DNA of 64,000 bases from Pedobacter chitinilyticus (lineage in GTDB: Bacteria; Bacteroidota; Bacteroidia; Sphingobacteriales; Sphingobacteriaceae): the NCBI RefSeq assembly GCF_003313385.1, contig NZ_QMHN01000006.1, forward strand, positions 111,158 through 175,157, given 5' to 3'. The notes beneath the pieces are model-generated. The model did no database searches and was not told the DNA's origin. It worked only from the letters and a program-made list of their open reading frames with translations. The translations under genes were made by a program, and so were the position numbers. Positions 33,425 to 41,099 of the stretch are shown here, one piece after another. Within the stretch, counting starts at the first letter, position 1. Each line of letters begins with the position of its first letter.

Positions 33425-33498
33425 TTCAGGGGTTAGGTGTTAGTGGCTAGTAGTTAGTATACAGTTAAACAATTAACCAGTTCTAACAATTAACCATC
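33425..33498. repeat. GTTAGTGGCTAG / CAGTTAAACAATTAACC dispersed words
   Basis: The short gap between glmM and the desulfurase gene contains GGTTAGGTGTTAGTGGCTAG and then ACAGTTAAACAATTAACCAG. The second word recurs at about 37192-37224 and 44729-44763 with small changes, and in reverse at about 19860-19895. Confidence 0.65.
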
Positions 33499-33501
33499 TT
33501 C

Positions 33502-34890
33502 CTAGCTGATCTGCAATATCTCTTTAATATCAGAGATGATCTTTTGTGCTAAATTTTCCGCTGTGGTTTCATTTTCAGCCTCGCTATAAATACGTATAAT
33601 CGGCTCCGTATTTGACCTACGCAAATGCACCCATTCTTTATCAAACTCAATTTTAAGGCCATCTATTGTGCTATGAGGCTGTTTTTGATATTTCTCTTGC
33701 ACTTTCTCCAATAATAAATCAATGTCCATCTCTGGAGTTAAGGTGATTTTATTTTTTGAAATATGATAAGCTGGATAACTTGCCCTTAGGATAGAAATAC
33801 CTTTACCAAATTTAGCTAAATGAGATAAGAAAAGTGCAATTCCTACCAGCGCATCTCTACCATAGTGCGATTCGGGATAAATAATTCCGCCATTTCCTTC
33901 ACCACCAATAATAGCGTTGGTTGCCTTCATTTGATTCACCACGTTCACCTCACCAACAGCCGCTGCGTTGTATGCCATGCCTGCCTTTTCGGTCACATCT
34001 CTTAATGCTCTTGTTGAAGATAAGTTTGAAACCGTGTTTCCTGGTGTGTGCTTTAACACATAATCAGCAACGGCTACCAAGGTATATTCTTCACCAAACA
34101 TAGAGCCATCTTCATTTACAAAGCATAACCTGTCCACATCTGGATCAACCACTATACCTAAATCGGCATTTTTTTGTTGTACTACCTTGGCAATTTCAGT
34201 TAAATTCTCTGGTAGTGGCTCTGGATTGTGAGGAAACTGTCCGTTAGGCTCGCAATAAAGCTCATAAACAGTCTCAACACCCAATGCTTTCAATAAGGGT
34301 GGAAGAAAAATCCCGCCTGTTGAGTTAACACAATCGATAGCCACTTTAAAGTTTGCTTTCTTAATGGCCTCAACATCTACCAAAGGAAGCGCCAAAATAG
34401 CGTCTATATGTTTCTGAATGTAGGTGTCATTTTTAATGACTTGTCCCAAGTGGTCCACTTCGGCAAAGCTGAAATCCGAATTTTCGGCAATGTCCAATAC
34501 TTCTTTACCATCAGCATCGCTAATGAATTCGCCTTTGGCGTTTAAAAGTTTTAAAGCATTCCATTGTTTTGGATTGTGGCTAGCGGTTAAGATAATACCC
34601 CCTGCGGCTTTTTCCATAGGTACGGCAATTTCCACCGTAGGTGTGGTAGAAAGCCCCAAATCAATCACTTCTATACCCAAACCTTGCAAGGTGCCTACTA
34701 CCAAGTTGTTCACCATTTCGCCAGAGATACGTGCATCACGCCCAATAACGATTCTTTTAAATGCTGATTTGCTGATTACCCATGAACCAAAAGCAGCCGT
34801 AAATTTCACAATATCAATTGGGGTTAAACCTTCGCCAGCCTTGCCGCCAATGGTACCCCTAATGCCTGAGATAGATTTTATTAAAGTCAA
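33502..34890 (-). CDS. glmM: Phosphoglucosamine mutase
   Basis: Encodes 462 aa. It interconverts glucosamine 6-phosphate and glucosamine 1-phosphate on the way to UDP-GlcNAc for peptidoglycan and LPS. The catalytic phosphoserine loop is TASHNPKQWN with Ser104, the metal loop is DPDVDRLCF, and the sugar loop is in GEGNGGIIYPE. The C-terminal phosphate-binding segment is RRSNTEPIIRIYSEA. The start is a TTG (MTLIKSISGIRGT); no ATG lies upstream and the family N-terminus begins here, so the TTG is accepted. A plain phosphomannomutase role cannot be fully excluded. Confidence 0.88.
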   Translation of the reverse strand: MTLIKSISGIRGTIGGKAGEGLTPIDIVKFTAAFGSWVISKSAFKRIVIGRDARISGEMVNNLVVGTLQGLGIEVIDLGLSTTPTVEIAVPMEKAAGGIILTASHNPKQWNALKLLNAKGEFISDADGKEVLDIAENSDFSFAEVDHLGQVIKNDTYIQKHIDAILALPLVDVEAIKKANFKVAIDCVNSTGGIFLPPLLKALGVETVYELYCEPNGQFPHNPEPLPENLTEIAKVVQQKNADLGIVVDPDVDRLCFVNEDGSMFGEEYTLVAVADYVLKHTPGNTVSNLSSTRALRDVTEKAGMAYNAAAVGEVNVVNQMKATNAIIGGEGNGGIIYPESHYGRDALVGIALFLSHLAKFGKGISILRASYPAYHISKNKITLTPEMDIDLLLEKVQEKYQKQPHSTIDGLKIEFDKEWVHLRRSNTEPIIRIYSEAENETTAENLAQKIISDIKEILQIS

Positions 34891-35067
34891 GTCTTCTATT
34901 TTTCGTCAAAATTAAGAAAAATAAATGCTTTAACTTTAGCTTAATTATCATGATTTTGAAATATAAACTTCAAGTAAATCTATGAGTTAAGTAGTTGATT
35001 GTCCTTGTCGATAGCTTTTGTTTAGTGTATTTTTGGAAGTGCAAAGAAAACAAGGCATAATATTTTA

Positions 35068-35098
35068 TTGCAACATTATTGCATAAATACTATATTTG
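35068..35098 (+). promoter_or_regulatory. Bacteroidota-type promoter of the methyltransferase operon
   Basis: TTG at 35068-35070 and TATATTTG at 35091-35098 are spaced by 20 bp, the ideal form of the -33 TTG / -7 TAnnTTTG promoter. The ATG follows 21 bp later. Confidence 0.75.
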
Positions 35099-35119
35099 TC
35101 GTCCTAAATTTGAATAGAA

Positions 35120-35851
35120 ATGCAACGCAAATGGTTTCAATACTGGTTTAATTCTCCATATTACCACATTCTTTACGGTAACAGAAATGATGAGGAGGCA
35201 GAATTGCTCATCGATAATCTACTGGCCCATTTAAAGCCAAGCGTGGATAGCAAAATTATTGACATTGCTTGCGGCAGAGGCCGACACTCCATTTACCTTA
35301 ATAAGAAGGGATATGATGTAACGGGCATTGACCTTTCTGAGCAAAACATTAAATACGCACAGCAGTTTGAGCAAAAGAACCTGCATTTTTATGTGCACGA
35401 TATGCGCAAGCTGTCGTACATCAATTATTTTGACATTGCGCTTAACCTATTTACCAGCTTTGGCTATTTTGAAAGCGAAAAAGACCATGTGAATGCGCTG
35501 AAGGCTTTTAGAAAAAGCATGAAGGCTGATGGTACTTTTGTGATTGATTATTTCAACACACAGAAAATTATCAAGAACCTCACTAATCAGGAAATCAAAA
35601 CCATTGACGGCATCGAATTTCACTTGCACAAATTTGTGACCGATGGAAAAATCATCAAACACATCAATTTCGAGCACAAATTAAAAGACTACGCTTTTGA
35701 AGAACGTGTACAAGCTTTTTTGTTGAGCGATTTCGAGACCATGCTTGAAAAAGCTGGAATGCAGATTATTGAGAAATTTGGTAACTACCACTTGGAAGCA
35801 TTTGACGAACTGAAATCTGATCGTTTGATTCTTATCTGCAAAAAAGCATGA
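35120..35851 (+). CDS. Class I SAM-dependent methyltransferase
   Basis: Encodes 243 aa. Motif I is IIDIACGRGRHSIYL with the acidic motif II partner in VTGIDLSEQN; motif IV region is FDIALNLFTSFGYF. The N-terminus (WFQYWFNSPYYHILYGNR) is typical of a Bacteroidota group whose substrate is unknown. The stop overlaps the next start as ATGA, so it heads a three-gene operon with PAP2 and ZIP genes. Confidence 0.85.
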   Translation: MQRKWFQYWFNSPYYHILYGNRNDEEAELLIDNLLAHLKPSVDSKIIDIACGRGRHSIYLNKKGYDVTGIDLSEQNIKYAQQFEQKNLHFYVHDMRKLSYINYFDIALNLFTSFGYFESEKDHVNALKAFRKSMKADGTFVIDYFNTQKIIKNLTNQEIKTIDGIEFHLHKFVTDGKIIKHINFEHKLKDYAFEERVQAFLLSDFETMLEKAGMQIIEKFGNYHLEAFDELKSDRLILICKKA

Positions 35852-36411
35852 TGCAAGAGCTTTTACAGTTTGATACCGAGTTATTTTTAAAGATACACCG
35901 CGGTTTAAGCAATGGCTTTTTCGATTGGTTGATGCCTTTGTTGCGCAATCGATTTTTTTGGTCGCCGTTGTATTTGTTTATTGTGATTTTCTGTATCAAG
36001 CAGTATAAAAAAACAGGCCTTTATATTATTGGTGGGGTATTGCTAACTTTTGCTTTGGGTGACATGATTTCATCTAGGATCATTAAACCAAATGTAAACC
36101 GTACCCGACCTTGTAATGAAATACGCTTGGCCGATCAAATTATTCATCGGGTGCCTTGCGGCAGCGGCAAAAGCTTTCCTTCATCGCATGCCACTAATCA
36201 TTTTGGCATCGCTGTATTTTTAATTGGTGTTTTTTACCGAAAGTGGAGGCCTATTTTACCTATTGGCATTTTATGGGCTGCCTCCATCAGCTTTGCCCAA
36301 ATATACGTAGGCGTACATTACCCTATCGACGTTTTTTGCGGCACTTTATTAGGTACAAGCCTCGGTTTGCTAACCACATTTATCTATCATAAAATAAAAC
36401 CCGCTCAATAA
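35848..36411 (+). CDS. PAP2 family membrane phosphatase
   Basis: Encodes 187 aa with five to six membrane segments. The three PAP2 motifs are present: KPNVNRTRP (KX6RP), SFPSSHA (PSGH-type with catalytic His) and the third in SFAQIYVGVHYPIDV, where the usual Arg is replaced by Gln in an otherwise conserved block with His and Asp. Such proteins remove phosphate from undecaprenyl pyrophosphate or lipid phosphates at the outer face of the inner membrane. Overlaps the previous gene by 4 bp and the next by 1 bp. Confidence 0.85.
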   Translation: MMQELLQFDTELFLKIHRGLSNGFFDWLMPLLRNRFFWSPLYLFIVIFCIKQYKKTGLYIIGGVLLTFALGDMISSRIIKPNVNRTRPCNEIRLADQIIHRVPCGSGKSFPSSHATNHFGIAVFLIGVFYRKWRPILPIGILWAASISFAQIYVGVHYPIDVFCGTLLGTSLGLLTTFIYHKIKPAQ

Positions 36412-37133
36412 TGGAAATTTGGAAATTTTCGGTTTTGTTCTTTTCCGCCTTTTTGGGTGGATTGGCCATTTTTTTGGTTAAAAATGATAAATCGCAACTT
36501 CTAAAATTGATTTTATCCTTTAGTGGTGCCTATCTTTTTTCCATTACGGTACTGCATCTTATTCCTGATGCTTATAGTGGTAACGATGGGCATGAGATTG
36601 GCATTTACATTCTAATTGGTTTTTTGTTACAGGTTTTCTTGGAGCAATTCTCTGAAGGTGTAGAACACGGACATATCCACAGACATCATCATGAGCATTC
36701 TTTTCCTTACGGGATCATGATCAGTTTGTGTTTGCATGCTTTTTTAGAGGGGATGCCTTTAGCCAAAGATCATCACAATGAATTTATCTTTGGGATAGCC
36801 TTGCACCATATTCCAGCGGCATTTGCCTTGGCCAGCATCCTATTGCAAAACCATCTCAAAAAAGGTCCAATTATTTCCCTTTTAATCTTATTTGCAGTGA
36901 TGGCACCTTTGGGTTATTGGGTAAGTTTGGGATTAAGCAATGGAAGCCTTGGAGGTATTGAAGCCTATTTCAATAAAATTATGGGTATTGTGATTGGTAT
37001 TTTCCTTCATATTTCTACTACTATTTTATTTGAATCGAGCGCAGACCATAAAATCAACAAACGCAAAATGCTAGCCGTATTACTGGGTATAGGCGTTGCT
37101 TTAATTGGTTTTTATGCAGGTCATAGCCATTAG
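36411..37133 (+). CDS. ZIP family metal transporter
   Basis: Encodes 240 aa with about eight membrane segments. The ZIP transport helices are visible: SITVLHLIPDAYSG, SLCLHAFLEGMPLA and FGIALHHIPAAFALASI, each with metal-ligand His/Asp/Glu residues. A His-rich loop (EHGHIHRHHHEHSF) sits between helices 3 and 4. It is likely a zinc or divalent metal importer. A further His pair ends the protein (GHSH). Third gene of the operon with a 1-bp overlap to PAP2. Confidence 0.88.
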   Translation: MEIWKFSVLFFSAFLGGLAIFLVKNDKSQLLKLILSFSGAYLFSITVLHLIPDAYSGNDGHEIGIYILIGFLLQVFLEQFSEGVEHGHIHRHHHEHSFPYGIMISLCLHAFLEGMPLAKDHHNEFIFGIALHHIPAAFALASILLQNHLKKGPIISLLILFAVMAPLGYWVSLGLSNGSLGGIEAYFNKIMGIVIGIFLHISTTILFESSADHKINKRKMLAVLLGIGVALIGFYAGHSH

Positions 37134-37191
37134 AAGACAACGACTTTAGATTGACGAATTCAATTAACCTAATAGATTACATTCCAAAATG

Positions 37192-37224
37192 TAGTTAAAC
37201 GATTAACCAGATAAACAGTTAACC
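37192..37224. repeat. AGTTAAACGATTAACCAG dispersed word
   Basis: This gap carries AGTTAAACGATTAACCAG followed by ATAAACAGTTAACC, the same word type as at 33461-33498 and 44729-44763. Confidence 0.6.
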
Positions 37225-37281
37225 TTTTCCAACATTCCTGTCAAAATCTAAAATCATCAATCGTAAATTGTAAATCAATTT

Positions 37282-37289
37282 TATCTTTG
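37282..37289 (+). promoter_or_regulatory. -7 box TATCTTTG before ccmB
   Basis: TATCTTTG matches TAnnTTTG. It ends 5 bp before the ATG, so the transcript would have almost no leader. No good -33 TTG at 19-21 bp spacing is seen. Confidence 0.45.
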
Positions 37290-37294
37290 CCATA

Positions 37295-37957
37295 ATGCAT
37301 TTAGCTCAACAGGTAAAACACTTAATCAAAAAGGAAATCATTTTAGAGTGGCGATCCAAGTATGCTCTTAATGGCGTGTTGCTCTACGTAGTGTCTACCG
37401 TTTTTGTTTGCTTCATGTCGTTCCAAATTATTGACAAAATTACTTGGAATGCACTTTTTTGGATCATTATGTTATTTGCATCCATTAATGCAATTGCAAA
37501 GAGTTTCCTTCAGGAAAGCAAAGGCCGACAATTATACACCTATACCTTAGTGAGTCCAGTAGCATTAATCATCGCTAAAACCATCTACAATAGCTTGTTA
37601 ATGATGGTATTAACGGTAATTGCGTTGGCATTTTACTGTTTGGTTTTTGAGCCGAACAAAGACATTGATATTTTAATGTACCTGCTAGCAGCTGTGCTAG
37701 GCAGCTTGAGCTTCTCTACCATTTTTACCATGGTATCAGCTATTGCTTCAAAAACAGGTAACGGCGGAATGCTGATGGCTATTTTAAGCTTCCCCATCAT
37801 TATCCCTGTACTGATTGTACTGATCAAATTTGCAAAAAATGCCATGGATGGCTTGGACCGAAGCGTAAGTTTGGATGAAATTGGCCTTTTGGCTTTGATA
37901 AATGTAATGGTGATGACAGTTGCTTTATTGTTATTTCCTTACCTTTGGCGAGATTAA
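37295..37957 (+). CDS. ccmB: Haem exporter protein CcmB
   Basis: Encodes 220 aa with six membrane segments. Family features are VKHLIKKEIILEWRSKYALNGVLLY at the N-terminus, FASINAIAKSFLQESKGRQLYTYTLVSP, and FPIIIPVLIVLIKF. CcmB is the membrane part of the CcmAB(CD) ABC system that releases haem-loaded CcmE in cytochrome c maturation. CcmA is not adjacent in this window, a common Bacteroidota arrangement. ccsA/ccmC follows 100 bp later. Confidence 0.9.
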   Translation: MHLAQQVKHLIKKEIILEWRSKYALNGVLLYVVSTVFVCFMSFQIIDKITWNALFWIIMLFASINAIAKSFLQESKGRQLYTYTLVSPVALIIAKTIYNSLLMMVLTVIALAFYCLVFEPNKDIDILMYLLAAVLGSLSFSTIFTMVSAIASKTGNGGMLMAILSFPIIIPVLIVLIKFAKNAMDGLDRSVSLDEIGLLALINVMVMTVALLLFPYLWRD

Positions 37958-38057
37958 AACAAATGATTAAATGAGAGAATTAGTGAATGAGTAGATTTTT
38001 AAACGCCTTTCGCTATTCAATCATTCAAAATTCATTCAATCAATAATTATAAACTGT

Positions 38058-38720
38058 ATGTATAAAACTTGGTGGAAAATCTTAGCCGCTGTTTTAGTAG
38101 TGTATACCGCAATTGCGGGTTTATTGTTAGGTGTGCCTAGAATGGCTATCTTAAACGAGACCATCCGAAACTTGTACTTCCACGTACCCATGTGGTTTGC
38201 TATGGTAGTACTCTTTACCATTTCTGTTTTTTATAGTGTAAAATCCTTAAGCACACAAAGCGAAGCCGATGATATCAGGGCGGTAGAAAGTGCCAATGCT
38301 GGGGTCATTTTCGGGATATTGGGCATTGTTACAGGTGCCGTTTGGGCCAAATTCACTTGGGGCCAATTTTGGAGCTTTGATCCAAAACAGAACTTCGCGG
38401 CCATTTCCCTGCTGCTTTACTTTGCCTATTTTGTATTGAGAAATGCCATTGATGAAGAGCAGAAAAGAGCCAAAATAGCAGCAATTTACAACATCTTCGC
38501 CTTCCCTATGATGGTAGTATTGCTCTTCGTATTACCACGTTTACAAGACTCTCTACACCCAGGTAATGGTGGAAATCCAGGCTTTAACAGTTACGATTTG
38601 GATAGCCGTATGCGTTTGGTCTTTTATCCTGCTTGCTTAGGATGGATTTTAATAGGCTACTGGGTTTACACTTTACGTTTCAGAATAAAAACATTAGAAA
38701 ATAAACACAACACTTTGTAA
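38058..38720 (+). CDS. ccmC: CcmC/CcsA-type cytochrome c biogenesis protein
   Basis: Encodes 220 aa with six membrane segments. The haem-handling tryptophan-rich motif appears as FTWGQFWSFDPKQ, with a His in NLYFHVPMWFAM as haem ligand, and further conserved aromatic residues in YFAYFVLRNAID. CcmC loads haem onto CcmE in the periplasm. Its stop overlaps the next ATG (TAATG). Confidence 0.9.
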   Translation: MYKTWWKILAAVLVVYTAIAGLLLGVPRMAILNETIRNLYFHVPMWFAMVVLFTISVFYSVKSLSTQSEADDIRAVESANAGVIFGILGIVTGAVWAKFTWGQFWSFDPKQNFAAISLLLYFAYFVLRNAIDEEQKRAKIAAIYNIFAFPMMVVLLFVLPRLQDSLHPGNGGNPGFNSYDLDSRMRLVFYPACLGWILIGYWVYTLRFRIKTLENKHNTL

Positions 38721-38938
38721 TGAAGAAGATTTTAACTGTACTTATCCTCCTATTTTCGTCGCTTAATTTATTAGCTCAAAATAGCGATATTGAGATGGCC
38801 GACAAGCTGCGTGCTGATGGAAAAATTTACATTGTAGTGATTTGTATCGTCATTATTTTGGCAGGCTTGCTGTTTTATCTTTTCACGCTAGACAAACGTT
38901 TGAAATTGTTGGAAAAAAAATCAACTCCCAAAAACTAA
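38720..38938 (+). CDS. CcmD-like small membrane protein
   Basis: Encodes 72 aa: a signal-like hydrophobic start (ILTVLILLFSSLNLLAQ), a short charged stretch, one membrane span (IYIVVICIVIILAGLLFYLF) and a basic tail with a short coiled heptad (LDKRLKLLEKK). Size and place match the Bacteroidota 'CcmD family' proteins, which would hold CcmC and CcmE together. It overlaps ccmC by 1 bp. Sequence conservation is low, so the name rests mainly on context. Confidence 0.7.
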   Translation: MKKILTVLILLFSSLNLLAQNSDIEMADKLRADGKIYIVVICIVIILAGLLFYLFTLDKRLKLLEKKSTPKN

Positions 38939-39076
38939 TTTTAAACGCATTAGGCACGTTTTTTTGAACCGAAACGCAATAGTGTTTACCATACACTAAG
39001 CAAAATATTCTTGCAAGAATGGTTTATTTTACTGCAATTTTGCACCCGTAAAAGCATAAAACCAAAATTCAAAAAA

Positions 39077-40498
39077 ATGGCTAGTACAGCAAATGAAACA
39101 AGTTTTTTCAGCGATGTCTGCAAAAACTTTGACGACGCCGCCAAATTCACCTCACACCCTGAAGGTTTATTGGCACAAATTAAAGCATGTAACAGTGTAT
39201 ACCGTTTCCAATTCCCAATTCGTAGAGGAAACGGATTTGAAGTAATTGACGCATGGCGTGTAGAGCACTCGCACCACATGAGCCCTACCAAGGGTGGTAT
39301 TCGTTATAGCGATATGGTTAACGAAGATGAGGTGATGGCTTTAGCAGCGCTAATGACCTATAAGTGTGCCATCGTAAACGTACCATTCGGAGGTGCAAAA
39401 GGTGGTATATGCATTAATCCTAAAAATTATACCGTTGCCGAATTAGAAACCATTACTCGTCGCTACACTACCGAGTTAATCAAGAAAAACTTTATCGGTC
39501 CTGGTATCGACGTTCCTGCTCCTGACTATGGGTCAGGCGAACGTGAAATGAGTTGGATTGCGGATACTTACATGACCATGAACCCAGGCTCTTTAGATGC
39601 CCTTGGTTGTGTTACTGGAAAGCCTATCGCATTACACGGTATCCGTGGACGCAAGGAAGCTACCGGCCGTGGCGTTGCCTATGCTGTTCGTGAGTGTGTA
39701 AGCCACGCTGATGACATGAAAAAGCTAGGTCTTACTGCAGGTTTGCAAGATAAAAAAATCATTGTACAAGGTTTGGGTAACGTAGGTTATCACTCTGCTA
39801 AATTCTTAACTGAATTTGGAGGTACTATTGTAGGTGTGTGCGAGTTTGAAGGTGCTATCTACAACGCAAACGGACTTAACATTGACGAAGTTTTTGCTCA
39901 CCGTAAAAACACTGGCTCGTTATTAGGTTTCCCAGGTGCTACAGATTTCAAAAACTCTAAAGAAGGTTTGGAGCAACCATGTGATATCTTGGTTCCTGCT
40001 GCTTTAGAAAATCAAATCACTGCCGAAAACATCCGTAACATCAAAGCTAAAGTAATTGCAGAAGGCGCAAATGGGCCATGTACCCCAGAAGCTGAAGAAA
40101 TCTTCACTGAAATGGGCGGGATCATTATCCCTGATATGTATTGCAACGCTGGTGGTGTAACCGTATCTTATTTCGAGTGGTTGAAAAACCTTTCGCACGT
40201 AGCCTTTGGCCGTATGGAAAATCGCTATGCAGAAAACTCAAACGCTAATTTGATTAACACTTTGGAAAGCCTTACTGGAAAAACTATTCCAGCGGAGCAC
40301 CGTTTGATGATCGTTAAAGGGGCATCGGAATTAGAGTTGGTAAATTCTGGTTTAGAAGATACCATGATCCACTCATACCGTGAGATTAGACAAACTTTAA
40401 TTGACAAGCCAGAAATTAAAACGTTAAGAACTGCTGCTTTTGTAAATTCAATTGACAAAATTGCCGTTTCATATATGAACTTGGGCGTTTGGCCATAG
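39077..40498 (+). CDS. gdhA: Glutamate dehydrogenase (Glu/Leu/Phe/Val family)
   Basis: Encodes 473 aa from ATG at 39077; upstream codons precede a likely -7 region and are not used. It interconverts glutamate and 2-oxoglutarate plus ammonia. Substrate-site lysines lie in TKGGIRYS and PFGGAKGGI, and the catalytic Asp in DVPAPDYGSGEREMSW. The NAD(P) fold has VQGLGNVGYHSA followed by an acidic residue (VCEFEGA), suggesting NAD. The gene splits the Ccm genes and has its own terminator. Confidence 0.92.
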   Translation: MASTANETSFFSDVCKNFDDAAKFTSHPEGLLAQIKACNSVYRFQFPIRRGNGFEVIDAWRVEHSHHMSPTKGGIRYSDMVNEDEVMALAALMTYKCAIVNVPFGGAKGGICINPKNYTVAELETITRRYTTELIKKNFIGPGIDVPAPDYGSGEREMSWIADTYMTMNPGSLDALGCVTGKPIALHGIRGRKEATGRGVAYAVRECVSHADDMKKLGLTAGLQDKKIIVQGLGNVGYHSAKFLTEFGGTIVGVCEFEGAIYNANGLNIDEVFAHRKNTGSLLGFPGATDFKNSKEGLEQPCDILVPAALENQITAENIRNIKAKVIAEGANGPCTPEAEEIFTEMGGIIIPDMYCNAGGVTVSYFEWLKNLSHVAFGRMENRYAENSNANLINTLESLTGKTIPAEHRLMIVKGASELELVNSGLEDTMIHSYREIRQTLIDKPEIKTLRTAAFVNSIDKIAVSYMNLGVWP

Positions 40499-40517
40499 AC
40501 TGGTTCTAAATAACATC

Positions 40518-40552
40518 AAAGCCCCGTAATTAATCTGTTACGGGGCTTTTTT
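40518..40552 (+). terminator. Intrinsic terminator of gdhA
   Basis: AAAGCCCCGTAA pairs perfectly with TTACGGGGCTTT around an 8-base loop, then a T run. Confidence 0.93.
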
Positions 40553-40620
40553 GTTTATCAACTAATTGTCAAGATATAGAGAAAAGGGGTAGCACAATAG
40601 CCTAGCCTACATAGTTTTCC

Positions 40621-40628
40621 TATCTTTG
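40621..40628 (+). promoter_or_regulatory. -7 box TATCTTTG before ccmE
   Basis: TATCTTTG fits TAnnTTTG and lies 39 bp before the ccmE ATG, after the gdhA terminator, so ccmE-ccmF-DUF2520 probably start from here. A -33 TTG at standard spacing is not clear. Confidence 0.5.
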
Positions 40629-40667
40629 CTCACTGTATTTTAAATCATATCAACACCATTTGTACAG

Positions 40668-41099
40668 ATGAGAAAAAGTGCCATCATCGGTTTAATTACC
40701 ATTGCCATTTGCATAGGCTTTTTAGTAAGCTTAAATGCCGACACCGACTCTTACGCCAACTTCAATGAAGCTGCCGAATCACAAAAAGAAGAACACGTGA
40801 TGGGCTATTGGGAAAAAACCAAAGGCATGTACTATGATGCGGTTAAAGACCCTAACCACTTTGCTTTTTACATGAAAGATGAAAAAGGCACCGTGAATAA
40901 GGTAGTCCTTAATGGTTCTAAACCTCAAGACTTTGAGCGTTCTGAGAAATTGGTATTGATTGGAAAAATGGAAAACAACACTTTCTACGCTTCAAAGATT
41001 TTAATGAAATGTCCTTCAAAATATAACGATAACATGGTTGAAGTAAACCAGGACGGGACAGTTAAAGAGATAAAGGGGACAAAAGAATCAAAATCTTAA
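40668..41099 (+). CDS. ccmE: Cytochrome c maturation haem chaperone CcmE, CxxxY type
   Basis: Encodes 143 aa: one N-terminal membrane anchor (about 5-22), then an OB-fold domain with VMGYWEKTKGMYYD, FAFYMKDEKGTVNKVVLNG and KLVLIGKMENNTFYASKILMKC. CcmE binds haem covalently and passes it to CcmF. In the classical protein the haem-binding residue is His in HxxxY. Here the same position reads Cys115-P-S-K-Tyr119, as in the CxxxY form known from some Desulfovibrio and archaea. Overlaps ccmF by 1 bp. Confidence 0.87.
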   Translation: MRKSAIIGLITIAICIGFLVSLNADTDSYANFNEAAESQKEEHVMGYWEKTKGMYYDAVKDPNHFAFYMKDEKGTVNKVVLNGSKPQDFERSEKLVLIGKMENNTFYASKILMKCPSKYNDNMVEVNQDGTVKEIKGTKESKS

